Source: Lentisphaeria bacterium (GTDB lineage Bacteria; Verrucomicrobiota; Lentisphaeria; Victivallales; Victivallaceae). Taken from it: a stretch of 26,555 nt of DNA. Position 1 is the stretch's first letter. Each line of letters opens with the position of its first letter. The notes beneath the pieces are model-generated. The model had not been told where the DNA came from. It saw only the letters and a program-made list of their open reading frames with translations, and did not search any database. The stretch covers positions 1 to 26,555 of the forward strand of contig CAAGED010000039.1 of the NCBI GenBank assembly GCA_900768505.1. Reading direction: 5' to 3'. Made by a program: the position numbers and the translations under genes. This document shows positions 15,949-23,825 of this stretch, one piece after another.

Positions 15949-17136
15949 ATGAGCAACCCGAAAAAAAAATGTGTAAAAATTTTTATTTTTTGCGATGCGG
16001 TCGGGTATGAATTGGTGAAACGACATAAATTTTTGGCTGGCGATTTACCTTGGCAGTATCCGCTGGGAATGCAGTTTGGCTACTCCTGCACGGCGGTTCC
16101 CACCTATTTGTGCGGCAAAAAGCCGGAGGAGCACGGGCATTTCAGTTTTTTCTTTTATGACCGTTCCGGAGAGTCGCCATTTAAAATTTTCCGTTTTTTG
16201 AAATATTTTCTCTTCCCGCGCTGTTTTTTTGATCATCATCGGGTGCGCAACAAAATCAGTGCGCTGATTAAAAAAATGTACGGCTTCACCGGGTATTTCA
16301 ATATCTACCGGATGCCGTTTGAAAAAATCAGTTACTTCGATTATTGCGAAAAAAATAATATATTTGTCGCCAACGGCTTGCAGCCTTGTGAAAATATCGA
16401 GGACGTGCTGCGCCGGTTGGGGGTAAAACATCTGGTTTCCGACTGGCATAATTCCGATGAATTCAATTTGGAGGAGGCGCGGCGGCACGCCGCGGAGGGA
16501 GATTTGGAATTCATGCTTATTTACACTGCAAAAACCGATGGAATGCTGCATTTTCATGTCAACGAACCGGATTATATTCAGAAAACTTTCGACGCACTGG
16601 CAACCCGGATCAGGGCGATTATTGAGGCCGCAAAATCAAGTTACGAGAATGTGGATTTTTATCTCTTCTCTGATCACGGTATGACGCCGCTGGCTGGTGA
16701 AGTGGATGTTATCACCCGCATTGAGGCGCTGCCGTATAAATTCGGGCAGGATTATGTGGCGGTTTACGACTCCACCATGCTGCGGGTTTGGATTCTTAAT
16801 GCGGCATGCCGCACGGAGATTGTCAATTCAATCGCCCACGACTGCCACGGGCGCTGGCTTGCAGACGATGAACTTCAGCAGTGGGGATGCAGATTTGCCG
16901 ACAACAAATACGGCGACCTCTTCTTCCTCATGGATGCCGGGTGGCAGATAAATCCCAGTGATATGAGCGGCAAAACCATTCCCGGTATGCACGGTTATTC
17001 CCCGCTGGACAAGGAATCAATGGCTTCGTTTCTTTCGCTCAAGCAATTGGACAACCCTCCGCAACACCTGCGCAATGTGTTTGATTTAATGGTTGCTGAG
17101 GCGGAGAAAGTTGTGGAGTTGCGTAATGAACAATGA
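15949..17136 (+). CDS. Alkaline phosphatase-superfamily phosphodiesterase/hydrolase
   Basis: This is a two-metal hydrolase of the nucleotide pyrophosphatase/phosphodiesterase type (395 aa). The full set of expected active-site residues is visible: D16 in FCDAVGYE; T52 as nucleophile in PTYLCGKKPEEHG, which aligns with the family pattern TxxTGxxPxxHG; D197 and H201 in KTDGMLH; D242 and H243 in FSDHGM; and H348 in GMHGYSP. No signal peptide or membrane helix is seen, so it should be cytoplasmic, unlike many relatives that are exported. It opens the + strand glycan operon; GAGG lies 6 nt before ATG 15949. A role in trimming or recycling phosphorylated or nucleotide-linked glycan intermediates is an inference. 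The flippase gene starts 11 nt before its end. Confidence 0.85.
   Translation: MSNPKKKCVKIFIFCDAVGYELVKRHKFLAGDLPWQYPLGMQFGYSCTAVPTYLCGKKPEEHGHFSFFFYDRSGESPFKIFRFLKYFLFPRCFFDHHRVRNKISALIKKMYGFTGYFNIYRMPFEKISYFDYCEKNNIFVANGLQPCENIEDVLRRLGVKHLVSDWHNSDEFNLEEARRHAAEGDLEFMLIYTAKTDGMLHFHVNEPDYIQKTFDALATRIRAIIEAAKSSYENVDFYLFSDHGMTPLAGEVDVITRIEALPYKFGQDYVAVYDSTMLRVWILNAACRTEIVNSIAHDCHGRWLADDELQQWGCRFADNKYGDLFFLMDAGWQINPSDMSGKTIPGMHGYSPLDKESMASFLSLKQLDNPPQHLRNVFDLMVAEAEKVVELRNEQ
17115..17118 (+). promoter_or_regulatory. Ribosome binding site that sets the flippase start
   Basis: GGAG lies 7 nt upstream of ATG 17126, inside the preceding gene. This favours 17126 over the upstream TTG at 17093, which has no such site and would add an Arg/Trp-rich stretch unlike family members. 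Confidence 0.7.
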
Positions 17137-18673
17137 GGACGCTGACGCTGGCAAATTAATTAAAAAAAACACTCTGACCAATTATATTTTGGTAGTAATC
17201 AGACTGTTGGAGGGGATTTTTGTAACACGCTGGATGTATCAGTATTTAGGGCAGGAGTATTACGGCTTCTGGGCGTTGCTTTGGGCAATTTTCGTTTATG
17301 TTCTGGTGTTGGATTTCGGTTTCAGCAAGGCGGCGCAGAAGGCGACTGGGGAGCGGCTTTTTGAACGGGATCTGGCACATTACAACCGGGTTGTTTCAGC
17401 GGTTTTTTCCATGCAGTGGAGCATGTCGCTGCTGATTGTGCTTTTAACGCTGCTGGGGGTTTGGCTGCTGCCGGAAATTACACAACTCAGTGATCAGGAC
17501 GAAATCAGTTATTGCCGCATGGTGCTGCTGATTTTTGGTGCCGGAATCGCATTGACCTTTCCGACCGGGATGTTTCCGGAAATTCTTATCGGCATGAAGT
17601 TGATTTATCTGCGTAATTATGCGCTGGTAATCGGGAGAATTATTGAGTTTGCCGGGATATTAATCCTCTTTCGGCAGGGCGGATCGCTACTGGCTCTGGT
17701 GATTTTCACCGTGGCGCTGAATTTTTCACTTAATATGCTCATGTTGTTGAATATTTGGCGCCACATGCCCGGATTCCGCCTGAAATTGACCACGGACATC
17801 TCGACTCTCAAGGAGTTGCTGCATTTCAGTTTTTTCTCTTATCTGGCCTCCATCGCCAATTTGATTGCCAGCCGTACTGATCGCATTGTGCTGGGGATTT
17901 GGAGCGGCGGCGTAGCTGATGTGGGGATTTATCAGCTTGGCACCCGGCTGCCGGACATTGCCGGGCAGATGACCAGCCAATATCAGGACAATGTGGCGCC
18001 ATACACGGCGGAATTGTGCCGGCAGCAGCAGTTTGACAAATTGCGGAAAATTATTTTGCGTGGAATAAAATTCACCGTTTTTCTTGCCGCGGGGGGTGTA
18101 GGGCTTGGGGTGGCGGCGGCGCCGGAGATACTTCACCTCTGGTTCGGCAGAATTGATCCATTGGTAGTGGAAGTATGCCGCTGGATGTTGATTTACACCT
18201 TTTTTTGGAGTACGGTTAGAAGTTTTTCCACCAAGATGATGTTGATGTCCGGCTACCACAAACGGTATTGTCTGCTCTGCTGGGTGGAAGCGGTTTTCAA
18301 TATCACATTAAGTTTAATTCTTTTATTCAAAATCGGCTTGATGGGGTTGGTGTACGGCAATGTAATTTCATTGGTGGTATTGAGCATCGGGGTTTATCTG
18401 CCATTTTGCGCCATGTTGATTAGATACAATTTGACCGCATTGTATCTGCGTTACTACCTGCTGCCGATTGTATGCACCCTGGCGGCGGTGGCGGCGGCTT
18501 ATGGGGTGAAAATTTTTATGTCTGAGCGTTCAGAACTTATTCGGTTAGTGGCAATGGCCGGGAGCGGCGGAGTGGTTTATTTAGGTTGCTGCTGGTGGTT
18601 GTTGTTTGGAAATGGCGAGCGGCGTCAGTTGTTGCGTCAACTGCCGTTATTGAAAAAATTGGAGAGAGAATAA
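17126..18673 (+). CDS. Wzx-type polysaccharide flippase (MOP superfamily)
   Basis: This is an inner-membrane transporter that would flip a lipid-linked oligosaccharide to the outer face (515 aa). About 12-14 hydrophobic segments run through the whole protein. The opening is typical of the family: a short charged N-terminus, then LTNYILVVIRLLEGIFVTRWMYQYLGQEYYGFWALL, with FGFSKAAQKATGE after the second helix. Midway, SRTDRIVLGIWSG and IYQLGTRLPDIAGQM match the conserved seventh-helix area. Its position between the phosphodiesterase and a run of glycosyltransferase genes supports the role. The start overlaps the previous gene by 11 nt. The substrate cannot be predicted from sequence. Confidence 0.92.
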   Translation: MNNEDADAGKLIKKNTLTNYILVVIRLLEGIFVTRWMYQYLGQEYYGFWALLWAIFVYVLVLDFGFSKAAQKATGERLFERDLAHYNRVVSAVFSMQWSMSLLIVLLTLLGVWLLPEITQLSDQDEISYCRMVLLIFGAGIALTFPTGMFPEILIGMKLIYLRNYALVIGRIIEFAGILILFRQGGSLLALVIFTVALNFSLNMLMLLNIWRHMPGFRLKLTTDISTLKELLHFSFFSYLASIANLIASRTDRIVLGIWSGGVADVGIYQLGTRLPDIAGQMTSQYQDNVAPYTAELCRQQQFDKLRKIILRGIKFTVFLAAGGVGLGVAAAPEILHLWFGRIDPLVVEVCRWMLIYTFFWSTVRSFSTKMMLMSGYHKRYCLLCWVEAVFNITLSLILLFKIGLMGLVYGNVISLVVLSIGVYLPFCAMLIRYNLTALYLRYYLLPIVCTLAAVAAAYGVKIFMSERSELIRLVAMAGSGGVVYLGCCWWLLFGNGERRQLLRQLPLLKKLERE

Positions 18674-19519
18674 ATGATTTCCATAATTGTACGCTCTTTT
18701 AATGACGTAAAATACATTCGTCAAACTCTGGAAATGCTGATTAATCAGCAATTGCCTGATGAGTTTGAAATTTTGAGTTTTGACAGCGGTTCCACTGACG
18801 GAACCCTGGAGATTATTCAATCTTTTCCCCGGGTGAAAATTTTTCCGCCGGAGGGAAAATACAATCCTGCCCGGGTGCTTAATCGGGCGGTTCAGCTTGC
18901 CCGGGGAAAAATTATAATATTCAACAACTCCGATGCCATTCCTCAAACAACTGATTATGCGGCACAATTGATTGCGCCATTGAACGACGAAAAAATTGGC
19001 GCGGTTTTTGGCAATCAACTTCCACGTCCGGAGGCGACTCCGCTGGTGAGAAAGGATAATTTAAGAGCTTTCGGCGACGGCTTGGATGCAGCCAATTGGC
19101 GGCATATGTTTTCGCTGGCCAGTTCGGCGGCGCGGCGGGAGATTTTGCTGAAGCATCCATTTGATGAGGCATATCAATATTCGGAGGACATTGCCTGGTC
19201 GTGGCATTTGAAGCATGATTTCGGCTACAAAATTGTTTATGTTCCGGCTGCTCGGGTGGAACATTCCCACAACTACACTTCGGCTGAGATACGCAAACGT
19301 TTTTATAACGAGGGAATTGCCAACGGCATGATTTGGCGAGAAATGCCTGAATATCATAAGTTCTGGGCTCAGATGGTGAAGGAGATGGGGCGGGATGTGA
19401 TTTACCTGGCTAAACATCATCAGTTGGGATATTTGTGGCATGGGCTGAGTTATCGTTATCTCCAGCGGGCGAGCCTCTACCGGGGAACGCGGGATTGGAT
19501 AAGGAGTAATGTGAAATGA
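18674..19519 (+). CDS. GT2 family glycosyltransferase (rhamnosyltransferase-like)
   Basis: This is a cytoplasmic GT-A glycosyltransferase of 281 aa. ISIIVRSFND opens the fold, DSGSTDGT (37-44) is the nucleotide-binding turn, and FNNSDAIPQ (84-91, D87) occupies the DxD position in the TQDA-like form seen in rhamnosyltransferase-like members. AYQYSEDIAWSWHLKHDFGY (near 160-180) supplies the ED acceptor-side motif, followed by VPAARVEHSHNYT. ATG 18674 immediately follows the flippase stop and is served by GGAGAG inside that gene. The last 4 nt overlap the next gene (ATGA). The donor sugar cannot be decided from sequence; rhamnose is only a family-level guess. Confidence 0.9.
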   Translation: MISIIVRSFNDVKYIRQTLEMLINQQLPDEFEILSFDSGSTDGTLEIIQSFPRVKIFPPEGKYNPARVLNRAVQLARGKIIIFNNSDAIPQTTDYAAQLIAPLNDEKIGAVFGNQLPRPEATPLVRKDNLRAFGDGLDAANWRHMFSLASSAARREILLKHPFDEAYQYSEDIAWSWHLKHDFGYKIVYVPAARVEHSHNYTSAEIRKRFYNEGIANGMIWREMPEYHKFWAQMVKEMGRDVIYLAKHHQLGYLWHGLSYRYLQRASLYRGTRDWIRSNVK

Positions 19520-20748
19520 AAGTGGCACAAATTATTCGCCGCTTTACTTTTTCGGAGTGGGGCGGAACGGAAAATGTTGTTTGGAACAGCAGCCGGGAGT
19601 TGAACCGGCAGGGAGTTGCCACTGAAATATTGGCGACGCAAGCCTTGAACTCCACGGCGCAGGAGGAGATTGAAAATCTGACAATTCGCCGTTTCCCGTA
19701 TTTTTATCCCTACTTTCCGCTTTCACCGGCGCGTCGTCTGGCCTTGGATAAGAAGGGCGGCAACCCGCTGGTGCCGGATTTGGAAAAATATCTGGTGCGG
19801 GAGAAATTTGATCTGCTTCACTGCCACAATTTAGGGCGGATGGCGGAACTTACCGCCAGGGCGGCGGAGCGGTTGGGCGCACCATATGTTTTGTCACTTC
19901 ACGGCGGTTGTCTGGAGGTGCCGGAGTTGGAGCGCCAGGAGTTGCTGCGTCCATTGCGTCATACATTCTCTTATGGCGGAATTTGGGAGCGATTGTGTCA
20001 TTTGCGGCGTAATGTCCTGCAGAATGCCGCTGGAATCATCTGCGTAGGCGAGAATGAATTTGATTTGTTCAAGGAAAAATTTCCAGATAAGAAAATTTTG
20101 TATTTTCCCAACGGTGTAAATCCGGAGAAGTATGCATCGCCGGCGGGATTTTCCTGGCGAAATGAGTTGCATCTGGCGACGGATTGTGAATTGATTTTGA
20201 ATGTTTCCAGATTGGATTATCAGAAAAATCAGTTGTTGCTGCTGAAAATGGCGGTTGAATTGCGGGAGTCTGGAAAAAATTTTCACCTCCTGCTAATCGG
20301 GCCGGTCAGCAGTCAGTGGTATTTTAAGGAACTGCAGAAGTTTGTCGGTGAAAATAATCTAGGGGATTTTGTCACCATAATTCCCGGACTGAAACCGGAT
20401 GATGTAAAATTGATTGCAGCCTACCAGCAGGCGGATTTGTTTATTTTGCCATCGGCGCATGAGCCGTTTGGCATTGTGGTGTTGGAGGCATGGAGTGCCA
20501 AACTGCCGGTTGTGACCTCCGATGTGGGTGGCTTGGGGCGGCTGGTAACTGATCGGGTAAACGGGTGGAAATTCACTTCCGGATCGCTTCCGGAACTACT
20601 AAGGGCGTATGATTGTTCTCATTTGGCCGAGCGGGCGCGAGTGGTGGATTGCGGATATGATTTAGTGCATAAAAATTATGATTGGCGGATTGTCGGCGGT
20701 AAACTGGCCGACTTTTACCGGGAGGTGATTGATGCCAAACGAGGTTAA
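19516..20748 (+). CDS. GT4 family glycosyltransferase
   Basis: This is a GT-B glycosyltransferase of 410 aa using a nucleotide-sugar donor at the cytoplasmic face. The N-terminal domain shows the acceptor-side glycine turn in EWGGTENVVWN, and HCHNLGRMAELTARAAERLG with LSLHGG. The C-terminal domain has PNGVNPEKY, NVSRLDYQKNQ, LLIGPV and the E(x7)E donor motif E316 to E324 in EPFGIVVLEAW, followed by LPVVTSDVGGLGRLV. Length and order are normal for the family. It begins in an ATGA overlap with the GT2 gene, and the next GT4 gene begins 17 nt before its stop, so the operon is translationally coupled here. Confidence 0.93.
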   Translation: MKVAQIIRRFTFSEWGGTENVVWNSSRELNRQGVATEILATQALNSTAQEEIENLTIRRFPYFYPYFPLSPARRLALDKKGGNPLVPDLEKYLVREKFDLLHCHNLGRMAELTARAAERLGAPYVLSLHGGCLEVPELERQELLRPLRHTFSYGGIWERLCHLRRNVLQNAAGIICVGENEFDLFKEKFPDKKILYFPNGVNPEKYASPAGFSWRNELHLATDCELILNVSRLDYQKNQLLLLKMAVELRESGKNFHLLLIGPVSSQWYFKELQKFVGENNLGDFVTIIPGLKPDDVKLIAAYQQADLFILPSAHEPFGIVVLEAWSAKLPVVTSDVGGLGRLVTDRVNGWKFTSGSLPELLRAYDCSHLAERARVVDCGYDLVHKNYDWRIVGGKLADFYREVIDAKRG

Positions 20749-21883
20749 AAAAATACTTTATGTCGGCGAATACGATTACATTGTCGGCGGCATTGAGCGA
20801 TATATGTTTAAGAGTGCGGAGTTGTTGCGCACGAGTTTCGGCTGCATTGTTGATTTATTGCCGCTGCAGGTGGATAAACTGAATTTTAGTGGCGACCCGG
20901 ATTTCCTGGCGGCCTTCAATCGGGTGTTGTCACTGGAGCAATTGAAGATGATTTCGGAGGAATACGATTTGATTGTAATTCATAAGGTGCGAAGGGGCGG
21001 AGTGGTGGATTTGTTGCGGAAACATGGCCGACGGGTGGCGTTGTTTGTTCATGACCATGAAACGTATTGTCCACGGCGTTCATATTATTATCCCGGCAGT
21101 TGCAGGAATTGTTCCCGGGGGTATTCGTATTGGATTTGCACCTGGTGTGGATCGGCGAAGCGGCAGATGAATTTATTTTATAATATGTTCAGCTTTCCAA
21201 ATTGCTACCGCAAATTGAAGAATGTGGATCTTTTTATTGTAATTTCGGATTATATGCAGCAGTGTTTGCTCCGCAACAATATTCCACGCGGGAGGATTGT
21301 TAAAATTCAACCTTACATTCCGCTTCCGGAATTATTTCCGGCGGAGAGTGCCGGACAAATTGATTTGCCCCATATTTTATCCATCGGCCAGTTGATAAAG
21401 GGCAAGGGGGTGGATCAGTTGATTGCGGCGGTGAAACAAGTTCCCCAGCCTTGCGTGGTGGATATTCTGGGGCGTGGCGGAGCGGAGGAGTTGCTGCATC
21501 GTCAGGCGGAGGGGGACGAACGAATTCGCTTTCATCAGTGGAGTACCCGTCCTGAGGAGTTTTTGCGCCGGGCGTATTGCGTGGCGCTGCCTTGGCGTTG
21601 GCAGGAACCTTTTGGGTTGGTGGGGCCGGAGGCGCTGGCGCACTCCCTGCCGCTGGTGGGATTTGATGTGGGGGGAGTAAGGGAGTATTTGATTGACGGC
21701 GAGAACGGCATTCTTGTGCCGGAGGGAGATATTGAGGCATTTGCCGGGGCGTTGAGCCGATTGTTGTCGGATCGTGATTTGGCACGAAGATTGGGAGTGA
21801 ACGGGCGTCGTCTGGTGGCGGATAAGTATTCGTTGGCGGCTGCGGCGGCTGGTTGGCAAAATATATTCAATTGGGGGATTTGA
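20732..21883 (+). CDS. GT4 family glycosyltransferase with a cysteine cluster
   Basis: This is a GT-B glycosyltransferase of 383 aa. The N-terminal domain has EYDYIVGGIERYM and VHDHETYCP. Five cysteines follow at about 113, 124, 127, 136 and 139 (CRNC and CTWC pairs), a cluster known from some GT4 enzymes that may bind zinc or stabilise the acceptor loop. The C-terminal domain shows HILSIGQLIKGKGVDQLI, LGRGG and E(x7)E from E292 to E300 in EPFGLVGPEA, then SLPLVGFDVGGVREYL. ATG 20732 was chosen because GGAGG (20721-20725) lies 6 nt upstream; it sits inside the previous gene. The next gene overlaps by one base (TGATG). Confidence 0.92.
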   Translation: MPNEVKKILYVGEYDYIVGGIERYMFKSAELLRTSFGCIVDLLPLQVDKLNFSGDPDFLAAFNRVLSLEQLKMISEEYDLIVIHKVRRGGVVDLLRKHGRRVALFVHDHETYCPRRSYYYPGSCRNCSRGYSYWICTWCGSAKRQMNLFYNMFSFPNCYRKLKNVDLFIVISDYMQQCLLRNNIPRGRIVKIQPYIPLPELFPAESAGQIDLPHILSIGQLIKGKGVDQLIAAVKQVPQPCVVDILGRGGAEELLHRQAEGDERIRFHQWSTRPEEFLRRAYCVALPWRWQEPFGLVGPEALAHSLPLVGFDVGGVREYLIDGENGILVPEGDIEAFAGALSRLLSDRDLARRLGVNGRRLVADKYSLAAAAAGWQNIFNWGI

Positions 21884-23688
21884 TGAAGTTATTGTTGTTG
21901 TGTGTACCCTATGACGGGGGAAAATCCGGAGTTTCGGTGTATATCCGAAATGTAGTGCGGGAGTTGAAACAATCGGGGCATGATTTGACCTTGATTGTGG
22001 AGGAGAACGCCGTGGAGGATTTTAAGGATTACGAATTAATTGTGCTGCCAAAATGTTGTAATTCATCATTTATAAGCAGTATATACTGCTTGTATTTTTT
22101 ACATTTTCAGGTGCGGAGCAAAAATTATGATCGATTGATAATTACGGCGGGAAATCGGCGTTTTTGTTTAGGATTCAAGTGTGAAGTGTATGCCGTGGTG
22201 CATGATTTATCTCAGTTTCATATTGAGAACAAATATGATTTTTTCCGGATGCTTTATGTGATGAAGTTGTTGCCGTATTATTTACGGAACGGGGCGGATC
22301 ATGTGTTTGCGGTAAGCCGGAGTACGGCGGATGATTTGGTGAAGTATTGGCATATTCCAGCCGGCAAAATCTCCGTAAATTACAATGGCATCAATCGGCG
22401 GAATCTGCCGCTGGGCGAAAATGATGCGGTGGAGAAGTCCGTGTTGTATGTTTCACGTATTGAAGTACCAGGCAAGAACCACCTTAATTTGATAAAAGCG
22501 TGGAATCTTATGCCGCCGGAATTGGCAAAAGAATATAAGTTGCTAATTGCCGGGGCTGATTGGTCGGGGGCGGAGGCGGTGCATCAGTTGGCGGCGAAGT
22601 CGCCTTATAAGGAAAATATTGAATTTTTAGGATTTATTTCGCTGGAACAACTTCAGCATTTGTACAAGCATAGTACAATTTATGTTTTTCCCTCTTTTTT
22701 TGAGGGTTTTGGCTTGTCGCTGATTGAGGCGATGGCTTCCGGTCTGGTCTGTTGCTGTTCCAATAATTCCTCGCTGGGTGAGATTGCCGCCGATGCTGCG
22801 CTTACATTCGCCCCCGGGAGGGTGGAGGAAATCGCCGGTGCAATGACGAAGTTGCTTACTGACGAAACGTTGCGTCTCCAATTGCGGGAGCGTGGATTGA
22901 AGCGAGAAAAGGAGTTTGATTGGGGTAAACACGCCGTCAGGCTGCTGGAAACACCTGAAAATTATGCGGAGCTCTTCGGCGTAAAATTTTCCACCGGCGA
23001 CATGGCAAATGCTTTGGCGGAGTTGGATAAAATGATTCAGGACGGGAAAAAACATTTTTGCGCCTTTGTCAATGCGGATTGTTTCAATCAGGCCTACACC
23101 AATGTGGAATATCGGCAGGTTTTGGCTGACGCGGATGTGGTGTGGGCGGACGGCGTGGGTGCGGATATTGCCGCAAGACATTTGCATACGCCGGTGCGGG
23201 GGAATGTGAACGGAACTGACATGCTGCCTTTTTTATGTCGAAAAGGGTATCGGATATATCTGCTGGGTGCGGCGCCGCAGGTGGCTGAGGAGGCGGGGAA
23301 AAAATTGCTGGCGGAATATCCCAACTGCAGAATTGTCGGGACTCAGGATGGATATTTCCCTGAATCGGCCACGGACGAGATAATAAGCCGAATCAATCAG
23401 GCCGGACCGGATATTTTGCTGGTGGCCTTTGGAGTTCCCCGGCAGGAGTTTTGGATTGCCAAAAATTTACCTCGTTTGCAGTGCAAAGTTGCAATTGGGG
23501 TGGGTGGATTGCTGGATTTTGCCTCCGGAAGGATACCCAGGGCGCCGCAGTGGTTGCGAAAGATGCGTTTGGAGTGGATGTATCGTCTTTATAATGAACC
23601 AATTAGGCTTTTTAATCGGTATGTGATTGGCAATCCGTTATTTTTGTATCGGGTTTTTTTCCGTTCCCAAAAATATCGACTTAAATAA
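21883..23688 (+). CDS. Fused GT4-GT26 glycosyltransferase (GT4 plus WecG/TagA/CpsF domain)
   Basis: Two glycosyltransferase domains lie in one 601-aa chain. Residues 1 to about 357 form a GT4 enzyme: GGKSGVSVYIRNVV, YNGINRRNL, YVSRIEVPGKNHLNLIKAW and E(x7)E from E274 to E282 in EGFGLSLIEAM. Residues from about 365 form a GT26 domain of the WecG/TagA/CpsF type: VNADCFNQAY (396-405), WADGVGAD (421-428), VNGTDMLPF, YLLGAAP, VAFGVPRQEFWI (514-525), GVGGLLDFASGRIPRAP and the membrane-binding tail WLRKMRLEWMYRLYNEP. GT26 enzymes add ManNAc-type sugars to polyprenyl-diphosphate-GlcNAc. Both parts look complete, so the chain could add two consecutive sugars. ATG 21883 follows GGGGGA by 4 nt; an upstream in-frame start at 21853 would lie within the preceding gene. 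It is the last gene of the operon. Confidence 0.92.
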   Translation: MKLLLLCVPYDGGKSGVSVYIRNVVRELKQSGHDLTLIVEENAVEDFKDYELIVLPKCCNSSFISSIYCLYFLHFQVRSKNYDRLIITAGNRRFCLGFKCEVYAVVHDLSQFHIENKYDFFRMLYVMKLLPYYLRNGADHVFAVSRSTADDLVKYWHIPAGKISVNYNGINRRNLPLGENDAVEKSVLYVSRIEVPGKNHLNLIKAWNLMPPELAKEYKLLIAGADWSGAEAVHQLAAKSPYKENIEFLGFISLEQLQHLYKHSTIYVFPSFFEGFGLSLIEAMASGLVCCCSNNSSLGEIAADAALTFAPGRVEEIAGAMTKLLTDETLRLQLRERGLKREKEFDWGKHAVRLLETPENYAELFGVKFSTGDMANALAELDKMIQDGKKHFCAFVNADCFNQAYTNVEYRQVLADADVVWADGVGADIAARHLHTPVRGNVNGTDMLPFLCRKGYRIYLLGAAPQVAEEAGKKLLAEYPNCRIVGTQDGYFPESATDEIISRINQAGPDILLVAFGVPRQEFWIAKNLPRLQCKVAIGVGGLLDFASGRIPRAPQWLRKMRLEWMYRLYNEPIRLFNRYVIGNPLFLYRVFFRSQKYRLK

Positions 23689-23762
23689 ATTTACATCTCG
23701 AATGCAAGAAATATCCATTTTTTTCTAACAAAGCGCATGTATCTTTTATAGCAGTGGCTTTT

Positions 23763-23791
23763 TTGACGGGTTGCAAAATTTGCATTATATG
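23763..23791 (+). promoter_or_regulatory. Candidate promoter with a palindrome in its spacer
   Basis: TTGACG (23763-23768, 5 of 6 matches) and TATATG (23786-23791, 4 of 6) are 17 nt apart upstream of the isomerase gene. The spacer contains TGCAAAATTTGCA (23772-23784), a perfect 6-bp inverted repeat around a central A. A repressor bound there would block polymerase, so the palindrome is a plausible operator for sugar-responsive control. No regulator gene is nearby. Confidence 0.45.
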
Positions 23792-23825
23792 CCATAACAA
23801 TTTAAAAAAATCAAAGGGAAACAAA

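Noticed and set aside
18758..18940. Loss of the DxD motif in the GT2 enzyme (NNSDA instead)
   Set aside because: Rhamnosyltransferase-like GT2 enzymes commonly carry a TQDA/SxDA form at this place, so it is not a defect.
21853..21882. In-frame extension of the GT4-GT26 gene
   Set aside because: It would overlap the previous gene, while ATG 21883 has a G-rich ribosome site and starts directly at the first beta strand.
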